Shown one piece after another: positions 44,151 to 49,755 of a stretch of DNA of 49,755 nucleotides (within the stretch, counting starts at the first letter, position 1; every line of letters starts with the position of its first letter). The stretch spans positions 1 to 49,755 of the forward strand of contig JACPNS010000001.1 in assembly GCA_016185345.1 (NCBI GenBank). Direction: 5' to 3'. The position numbers and the translations under genes are program-made. The notes beneath the pieces are model-generated. The model was not told the DNA's origin and did not search any database. It was given only the letters and a program-made list of their open reading frames with translations. This DNA comes from Solirubrobacterales bacterium. GTDB lineage: Bacteria > Actinomycetota > Thermoleophilia > Solirubrobacterales > JACPNS01.

Positions 44151-44764
44151 CCGCCACAGCAGCTGACCGACGCGCAGCCCGCGCCGAAGCGCGGCGCGAG
44201 GAAATACTCGACGCCGCGCAGCGCATTTTCGCGACCAAGGGCTACAACGAGACCGGGATCGCGGACGTTGCAGCCGAGCTCGGGATCGGTCACGGCACGT
44301 TCTACCGCTACTTCGAGAACAAGCAGGACATCGCCGCCCAGGTGCTCGATCGCGCAATCCTTGACATCGCCTCGGCGCTGTCAGACGAGGACCCTCACGC
44401 ATCCAACGACGTCGATGAATACCGCGCGCAGACCACGCGGATCATGCTGCGGATGTTCGAGAAGCTGGAGTCTCACCCCGAAGCGTTCACGATCCTCCAC
44501 GTCCAGTCGGTCGCCATCGACCCGACCGCAACGCAGCGCTCGTTCGAGGCGTACTCGGCCTACACCGAAGCCTTTCTGCGCAACGGAATCGAAAAGGGCT
44601 ACCTGCGCGCTGACATGGATCTGGAGATCACTGCCCAGGCGCTCGTGGGCCTGATCTTCGAAGGCACGCGCCGCGCGATCGCAGAGGACACCCCGCGCGA
44701 GCTCTGGATGCGCTGGATCAATGCCGGCGTGGCGTTGATGTTCGAGGGTGTCGCTGCTGCCTAG
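44147..44764 (+). CDS. TetR-family regulator
   Basis: A 205-residue regulator. The helix-turn-helix is complete (EEILDAAQRIFATKGYNETG then IADVAAELGIGHGTFYRYFE). The C-terminal ligand domain is divergent as usual. It overlaps the SDR gene by four bases, so it is expressed with the enzymes and probably represses the operon through the palindrome upstream of the monooxygenase. Confidence 0.92.
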   Translation: MTATAADRRAARAEARREEILDAAQRIFATKGYNETGIADVAAELGIGHGTFYRYFENKQDIAAQVLDRAILDIASALSDEDPHASNDVDEYRAQTTRIMLRMFEKLESHPEAFTILHVQSVAIDPTATQRSFEAYSAYTEAFLRNGIEKGYLRADMDLEITAQALVGLIFEGTRRAIAEDTPRELWMRWINAGVALMFEGVAAA

Positions 44765-45246
44765 AGCGGCAGTCGCTCGTCGTCGCCGCGATTCTGGCGC
44801 CGGCGAATCGGCAGCACAAACCACAACAGCGAGAACATCACGATTGACACCGAAGCGGTGAAAATCGTTGCGTAGACGCCGTACAGCAGGTCGGCGATGA
44901 ACGTCAGCGCGCCGACCATCGAGATCGCCGTGAAGACGAGGCCGTAGATCGAGATCTTGTTGAACAGAACGATCATCGAACCCTTGTCCTGATTGCGGAA
45001 ATCGATGCGGTGGATCGCCGAGGGCGCGATCAGCAGCGCCGTCGCAATCGCGGTGCTCGCCAGGGTGGCGAAGAAGATCGCGCGTTCGAATCCGTTGACC
45101 TTGTCGAAGTTGCTGCTCAACGGCACGGCAAGCAGAAACGCGAACAGCACCTGCACGCCCGGCAGCGCAACCTTGAGCTCATTGAGCAGTTCGATCAGCT
45201 CGCGGTCGTAGCGCTCCTTGTTGGTTTCCCCCGGTTGCTTGGTCAT
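44761..45246 (-). CDS. DUF6328 family membrane protein
   Basis: About 161 residues from the ATG at 45246. A charged N-terminal helix (ERYDRELIELLNELKVALPG) precedes four membrane helices, the first with VQVLFAFLLAVPLSSNF, the feature of this actinobacterial family. Function unknown. Its stop overlaps the TetR stop tail to tail. Confidence 0.78.
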   Translation of the reverse strand: MTKQPGETNKERYDRELIELLNELKVALPGVQVLFAFLLAVPLSSNFDKVNGFERAIFFATLASTAIATALLIAPSAIHRIDFRNQDKGSMIVLFNKISIYGLVFTAISMVGALTFIADLLYGVYATIFTASVSIVMFSLLWFVLPIRRRQNRGDDERLPL

Positions 45247-45322
45247 ATGTGAGAAAGTACTTCGAGCGTCAAGGTGGCCTCGCTCCCGGTCGAAGCGCGT
45301 CGTCACATGAGTTCCGCAAACC

Positions 45323-47635
45323 TCAGTCTTGAGTCTCTGTTGTGGCAACGATTTCGATCGGGACGGATGCGACAGCAGATGTCAGCAGCGTTAGCTCCGA
45401 GCGCACATCGTCGTAGATATTGCATCCGGGCGGGCCAGCGATGCTCACGATCAAGCTAAACGGCAGATCGGGAATGCCGCTCCCTCGGGAGATATCGCCG
45501 CCGTCTCGGCTCAGATAATCGAGCCAAATCTGGGGGCGATAGATGCTTGACGCCCTCATGTTGAGACCGCCGCGAACCACGCTCTCCCATTTCCCGCCAT
45601 CGTTCCGCCGTTCACGTTCGTGACGTTCAGGCGCTAGCGGCTTTGTCGACGGCGAGCCGCGGAGCTCCCATCCAGCTTTTTGAAGCTCTCGAATGAGCGC
45701 TGCATCCTTTTCCAAATGAACGGTCTTAGTCCGCCTCGTCGATGGCTCGCGCATGGTGGTCTTCAGGGCATGTGGTCGAAAGCTGAGTTCGATCCCGGCT
45801 TGGGTGTACTCAAACGCGTCCTCGGGCGAAACAGGACTCGCGTACGCGAGGGTCCATCGAAGCGAGTAGGTTCCTGGCGCCAGCACAAGTGGTGCCGGCA
45901 CGGGTACGGAAACCACTTCATCCCTAGCCAGAACGTCCCGATAAAGCACTGTGACCTCATTTTCAGGGCATTCAAGATGGGGTCCGAAGTCTTCAGGAAA
46001 TCGCCCATGACCTACCTCGTCGGAGTGCGCGTCGTCGTGCGGCTCCGAAAAATGCACTGCAAACGCCCGAAGCGTCGTTGCAGACGAGCGCTCCCCGAGC
46101 TCAGCCGAAAGACCGGCTAGCGCGCGAGCGACCGTGGGAGCACTGAAACTGGTGCCGAGCTTTCCGACCGTCTTCTCCCCAGGCTTTGCAGCCATGAATG
46201 GCGTGGCGTTCGTGCCGCCAAACATAACGCCAGACGGTCGTATCCGGGCACCGGCTCTTCCCGGCCCGACATGGCTGTACTCGGCACGCGCCCATGGAGC
46301 AAGGGGCGAGCGCTGGTCACAGGCGCCGACGGCCAATCCGTTGACCATGTCCGCCGGCACGAAGATTCGACGTGCGGGGCGGCTGTTCCCGACGGCAACG
46401 AGGAAGAGGACATCTAACTCATGCGCCAACTGGTCCAGCGTGATCGTCCAATCATGCGGCTCGTCGTCGTCATCAACCTCGTGCGCTGGGGCGACACTTA
46501 TGTTGACGATGCGAGGCTTGTGCTCTCGCACGTATTGCGTTATCTGATTGATCGCCCACGGCATGTGAACTGGGTCGTCCGGCTTCGGCCGAATCACGAC
46601 GTGGTCGACAGCCGCAGGTGGCGTGGGAAGTTGGGCCGCCCGCTCAAGCGGTCCGTAAAGGGCAGCGCTGGCGACTGCTGTTCCGTGGTCTGCGAGAGGC
46701 GCACCAACAGTTCCAACTCCAGCCCGATCGTCCACAGTCACGAAACCATCGAGATACGGGTGATCGTGCTCCACCGGCCCGTCAAAGACGCAGATCCGAA
46801 CTCCGGTCGTCGGCTGCTTTGAGCTCGGCGGGGTCGGATCGATGCCCTCCATAAGTTCCCGGTACTCCGGACCGTCCGGGCCAGAAGAGACGCCCGTCAG
46901 CTCCCGCAATGTCCGAAGGCCGTTGAACTTTGAAACCTCGTCACATTCGTCGTCCGGTATCAGTATTGGCACGAAGAAGAGTCCGCCGAGCACACGAATG
47001 TAATCACCAAGCATCGAGCCGCGTGATCTTCCCACCCACTCGCCGAAACGACCGACAACTGTTCTTGCGGCTGCCGGGGTTCTGCGCCCACTCCGATCGA
47101 CAGGAGGGTGCAGAACAGCGTCGACTGCGATTCGGCCGTCCCCATCTCTGAGCGCGGCGTCGATGTTGACGCGCTCGACGATCCGTGAACCAGCGATGCC
47201 AAAAGACTCGATCTTTCGAAGCTGACGCTGCGTGCCCGTCTCACGGGAGCCCTCAAACAACGCGTTCGAGACCATTGACATCGATTCCGGGGTTGCTGCG
47301 AGCAGCAGGGATTTGGTCGGCTCCCCCGTTTCAGCAGACGGACGTGCACGCGTTCCCACGAAACGGAGGTCTCCGGCATTCAGCACTTGGGCTGGGTAAT
47401 GCGAGTTCGCTATGTAGTCGGAGAAAAGCGTCGCCTCGACGATCACGCGATCCCCACGTTGGTCCGCTGGCATCTCCCTAACGATCGAGCTCAGCCGAGA
47501 GAGTTGCGGCCCTAACTCCTCACGGGTATCGCCAAGAGAACGAAACGGTTCTCGCTCACGGCCACTGCGCTCCTTCTTGACCTGCTGCCGATAGTTTTCG
47601 CCGCCACCAAGCGTCGGTCGAAGCCGTTCTTGCAT
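45323..47635 (-). CDS. S8 (subtilisin-like) serine protease partner of AAA ATPase
   Basis: A 770-residue protein without a signal peptide, so intracellular. Residues 1-270 form an unassigned N-terminal region; the protease domain has Asp285 (CVFDGPVEHDHP), His317 (LADHGTAVASA), oxyanion Asn417 (VAVGNS) and Ser496 (GTSFSAPTVA), a complete catalytic set. About 230 further residues include a beta-rich part. The ATG is three bases after the ATPase stop. This protease/ATPase pairing is widespread in accessory regions; a defence or protein-quality role is inferred from that and from the IS-flanked location. Confidence 0.87.
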   Translation of the reverse strand: MQERLRPTLGGGENYRQQVKKERSGREREPFRSLGDTREELGPQLSRLSSIVREMPADQRGDRVIVEATLFSDYIANSHYPAQVLNAGDLRFVGTRARPSAETGEPTKSLLLAATPESMSMVSNALFEGSRETGTQRQLRKIESFGIAGSRIVERVNIDAALRDGDGRIAVDAVLHPPVDRSGRRTPAAARTVVGRFGEWVGRSRGSMLGDYIRVLGGLFFVPILIPDDECDEVSKFNGLRTLRELTGVSSGPDGPEYRELMEGIDPTPPSSKQPTTGVRICVFDGPVEHDHPYLDGFVTVDDRAGVGTVGAPLADHGTAVASAALYGPLERAAQLPTPPAAVDHVVIRPKPDDPVHMPWAINQITQYVREHKPRIVNISVAPAHEVDDDDEPHDWTITLDQLAHELDVLFLVAVGNSRPARRIFVPADMVNGLAVGACDQRSPLAPWARAEYSHVGPGRAGARIRPSGVMFGGTNATPFMAAKPGEKTVGKLGTSFSAPTVARALAGLSAELGERSSATTLRAFAVHFSEPHDDAHSDEVGHGRFPEDFGPHLECPENEVTVLYRDVLARDEVVSVPVPAPLVLAPGTYSLRWTLAYASPVSPEDAFEYTQAGIELSFRPHALKTTMREPSTRRTKTVHLEKDAALIRELQKAGWELRGSPSTKPLAPERHERERRNDGGKWESVVRGGLNMRASSIYRPQIWLDYLSRDGGDISRGSGIPDLPFSLIVSIAGPPGCNIYDDVRSELTLLTSAVASVPIEIVATTETQD

Positions 47636-47638
47636 CGC

Positions 47639-48790
47639 TCAGGCCACCTTCTCGCTAAACCGCTGGACACGCTTCCCAACCGTTGGGTGGGTCACGCCGA
47701 TGCGGGTAGCGAGTTCCCTGAAGCTCACACCACCGAACCGATGTGCAGCCCAGCAGTATGCGTCTTCGATGTTCTCTCGATCGCCCCCATCGGAATCAAG
47801 AATCGAGGCTAAAACCTCCGCGGCTGCCGCCGTGGGGTCCTCCTGCTCGACATACACGGACCGCGCAACCTCGTCGCACATCGCAGACAGGGCGCCCCCG
47901 TGACGCCCCTCAGAGGCGTTCGCGAGCGCGCGAACAAGCTCCGACGGAAGCTTGATCTTGCGTGCGTCAAAACCGACCGCGAGGATTTCTGTGCGCGCAA
48001 TCAAGTCCGGGAGTGGGAACTCGATCAACTGATCAAATCGGCGTCGAATCGCTGGATCAAGAAGGTGCGGATGGTTCGTCGCAGCGATAAGAAGCTGCCC
48101 GGACGGCCACCGGTCAAGCTCGAGAAGCAGCACGGTGACAAGTCGTTTGAGTTCGCCGATGTCAGAGGCGTCATCCCGATGCTTAGCAAGAGCGTCAAAC
48201 TCGTCGATGAGTACGACTGCCTGCTCTCGCTTGGCGTGCTCAAGCTGTGCCACCAAGTTCTGACCGCTGCGCCCGAGAAGACTCGACAGCACCACCGCCG
48301 GTTCGATGTGAACCAATGGAAGGCCAAGTTCTGATGCGAGCCATCGGGCAGTGTGGGTCTTACCTACGCCTGGCGGGCCGCTCAAGAGCACGGAGCTTGT
48401 GGGTCTAATACCCAACTCAACCAGTCGATCAACGTGGGCTTGCTCGCGAATAAGCCGAGCAAGTCGATCCGCAATAGCCGGAGGGAGCACGGGGGCCGAA
48501 GCCCCCTCGATTATTTCAGCGGCGAGGCCCGGATCCGAAGAGACTGAGGTTCCGCGGAAACTCGGTTCAAGTGCGCGAGGCGAGGCGGTTGGCGTCGCGG
48601 CCCTCATCGCAGCCTCAGGATCCGCCATCAAGGAATCAAGTCGCTCGATCGCTTCTGACGAAAGCACATCAGACCGCCCGGCGAGCCGCCGCAATCTCAT
48701 CGCAGCCTGCCGAACATCATGCGGAGAGTCTCGTAGCCCGGCCTCGACCGCATCGAGAAAGAGTTGTTCTGTCTTGGTGATCTTTGCCAT
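47639..48790 (-). CDS. AAA ATPase with C-terminal helix-turn-helix
   Basis: A 383-residue AAA+ protein. Walker A GPPGVGKT is at 138-145, Walker B VVLIDEFDA at 192-200, sensor Asn239 (ATNHP), and arginine residues at 249-251 (RRRF). The N-terminal 130 residues are helical. The C terminus (VSFRELATRIGVTHPTVGKRVQRF) is a helix-turn-helix-like segment, unusual for a protein-unfolding ATPase. The pair with the downstream subtilase suggests an ATPase that senses or delivers substrates to the protease. A TATAAA -10 element lies at 48823-48828. Confidence 0.88.
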   Translation of the reverse strand: MAKITKTEQLFLDAVEAGLRDSPHDVRQAAMRLRRLAGRSDVLSSEAIERLDSLMADPEAAMRAATPTASPRALEPSFRGTSVSSDPGLAAEIIEGASAPVLPPAIADRLARLIREQAHVDRLVELGIRPTSSVLLSGPPGVGKTHTARWLASELGLPLVHIEPAVVLSSLLGRSGQNLVAQLEHAKREQAVVLIDEFDALAKHRDDASDIGELKRLVTVLLLELDRWPSGQLLIAATNHPHLLDPAIRRRFDQLIEFPLPDLIARTEILAVGFDARKIKLPSELVRALANASEGRHGGALSAMCDEVARSVYVEQEDPTAAAAEVLASILDSDGGDRENIEDAYCWAAHRFGGVSFRELATRIGVTHPTVGKRVQRFSEKVA

Positions 48791-48822
48791 GCCTGCCCCC
48801 TGATTACCGCTCCGCTCCGCTT

Positions 48823-48828
48823 TTTATA
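48823..48828 (-). promoter_or_regulatory. Predicted -10 element of the AAA/S8 operon
   Basis: TATAAA on the minus strand, within an A/T-rich run that contrasts with the surroundings, about 33 bases before the ATG. A triple AGCGG/GCGGAG repeat lies between. No clear -35 is seen. Confidence 0.45.
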
Positions 48829-48932
48829 GCTAGCTGGAAAACATTAGAGCGGACACTCGAGGAAACTTACCAGTGGTCCAAGACGGCAGCGAGCGCTGCG
48901 GCACCCCCTATCGAGCAGTCAGGTCAGCAGTC

Positions 48933-49616
48933 CTACCGGTAGGTAATCATTTCACGTTGCGAGTCGAAGTATCCGTGGGCGTTCCACGTGACGAGGCTCG
49001 TCCCGCTACGCCCCGAGATGACCTTCGTCTCGGAGCAGTTCGCGCAAGTTCGGTTGAGCCGCGTCCAACCATCAGGGCCTAGACCGAGCAGTACCGAGGC
49101 GACGGCGCTGATCGGACCCCCGGAGGTGAACACGAGGATGTTCTTTGCGCCGTCATCTTCGAGCGCCTCGACACCCGCGCGTGCGCGTTCGACAAACTCA
49201 GCCCAGGGCTCGGCGTACTCATCGTCGTGAAGACCCGCCGTCCAACGCGCCAGCGCATCGTCGAACAGCAACTGGAACTGGTGCCGCGGGTCGCCCTTGC
49301 GCGCAAGGTCGGCCACCATCAGCGTCTTTGACTTGTAAGCAGGCTTCTGGCGCACGATCACTTCTTCGTGGTCGAATTCGTTCCAACGTTCGTCAACTCG
49401 CGGCGTGAGCTCGAGCCCCATCCCCGCCAGCGTCGCCTCCGCCGTCTGCGCGTGACGCTTCATTGCGCCACAGATCACGAGGTCGGTGTCGGCCGCTCGA
49501 TCGCGCAGCGACTCGCCCAATGCGCGAGATTGCTCGACCCCAAGATCTGAGAGCTGGTCGTAATTCTTCAGGCCGAACGAGGCCTGACCGTGGCGAATCA
49601 GCCGAATGACCGGCAC
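48933..49616 (-). CDS. Histidine phosphatase superfamily (phosphoglycerate-mutase-like) protein
   Basis: A 227-residue protein. The phosphohistidine motif is RLIRHGQASFG (RHG at 8-10), the acid is in ERWNEFDHEE, and the region of the second catalytic His reads FTSGGPISAV, with Ser where HGG is usual, a variant seen in some actinobacterial members. Start is a GTG that overlaps the stop of the IS481 transposase (TAGTG), only four bases from the IS end, so its native promoter and ribosome site have been replaced by IS sequence. The substrate is unknown. Confidence 0.87.
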   Translation of the reverse strand: MPVIRLIRHGQASFGLKNYDQLSDLGVEQSRALGESLRDRAADTDLVICGAMKRHAQTAEATLAGMGLELTPRVDERWNEFDHEEVIVRQKPAYKSKTLMVADLARKGDPRHQFQLLFDDALARWTAGLHDDEYAEPWAEFVERARAGVEALEDDGAKNILVFTSGGPISAVASVLLGLGPDGWTRLNRTCANCSETKVISGRSGTSLVTWNAHGYFDSQREMITYR

Positions 49617-49755
49617 TAGGTGTAAGACCCGAGCACGTTGTTCCTCTCAAATAGCCTCACGCCGGGCGGCTTGCGACCGAGAGATCGGTGTGGTCTCTCA
49701 AAGTTATAGAACTCAAGCCAGCCAGCAAGCGCCGCCGTGCGCTCAGCTGAGCTGC
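49616..49755 (-). CDS. IS481-family transposase, C-terminal fragment
   Basis: The last 45 or so residues of a transposase entering from the right edge: GWLEFYNFERPHRSLGRKPP and then RNNVLGSYT before the stop, the standard end of IS481/IS3-type rve integrases. The last codons lie in the terminal inverted repeat and the stop TAG uses flanking bases (49618-49616). Confidence 0.85.
   Translation of the reverse strand, partial: SSAERTAALAGWLEFYNFERPHRSLGRKPPGVRLFERNNVLGSYT
49621..49755 (-). mobile_element. IS481-family element, 3' end (partial)
   Basis: The IS terminus begins TGTAAGACCCGAGC at 49621 and the element continues beyond the window. It is in the same orientation as the fragment at the left window edge, so the window is bounded by the two opposite ends of one IS type. 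Confidence 0.78.

Overview
The window is GC-rich DNA with densely packed, often ATGA-overlapping genes and many GTG starts. Gene content (AAA/subtilase pair, MCL-type CoA lyase, tandem-hotdog thioesterase, DUF6328, Gram-positive-type SOS boxes, c-di-AMP riboswitch, MoaD-MoaE fusion) points to a soil or freshwater actinobacterium. Thermoleophilia/Solirubrobacterales is my best guess, by inference and not from a marker-gene comparison. Both window ends lie inside IS481-family elements read on the minus strand, so the window is probably a contig broken at a multicopy IS.

Layout. 1-1026: start of an IS481 transposase abutting a truncated type ISP restriction gene. 1065-4875: DUF998 protein, the GTPase MeaB, a lipoprotein and small proteins. 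4938-10625: two divergent acyl-CoA gene groups. Acyl-CoA dehydrogenase, SCP2-like protein and MaoC hydratase run left; a malyl-CoA/beta-methylmalyl-CoA lyase, both subunits of a succinyl/malate-CoA ligase and a small ferredoxin run right. 10645-13359: sugar-modifying genes (RmlC-like, Gfo/Idh, GT2). 13463-20195: acyl-CoA synthetase, ArsR regulator, YyaL, MGMT, MMPL transporter. 20276-22318: glutamine synthetase behind a small arginine-rich membrane protein preceded by a c-di-AMP (ydaO) riboswitch. 22476-24577: saccharopine-dehydrogenase-like protein, cytochrome c, and RNase P RNA with a terminator.

24681-36926 is the centrepiece, a nitrate-assimilation and molybdenum-cofactor locus. One minus-strand operon of eleven tightly coupled genes runs nrtA-nrtB-nrtC-tatA-SUOX/YedY-type molybdoenzyme-Cys4 protein-nirB-nirD-moaA-modB-modC. 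It faces moeA-moaDE and moaC-mogA. No conventional NasA/NarB nitrate reductase is present. A 218-residue sulfite-oxidase-fold molybdoenzyme with a 111-residue four-cysteine protein sits exactly where it should be. The whole path (uptake, reduction of nitrate to nitrite, nitrite to ammonium by NirBD, cofactor assembly) would work if that pair is the nitrate reductase; that is the main hypothesis from this window.

37256-45246: decayed GyrI-like gene, lexA with two SOS boxes, tandem-hotdog thioesterase, tRNA-Leu(GAG), yaaA, secreted peptidoglycan-binding protein, a Baeyer-Villiger-type monooxygenase/SDR/TetR operon with a perfect 16-bp palindrome upstream, and a DUF6328 protein. 45323-49755: a two-gene AAA ATPase-subtilisin protease module (candidate conflict/defence system), a histidine phosphatase, and the end of a second IS481 transposase that runs directly into the phosphatase start codon.
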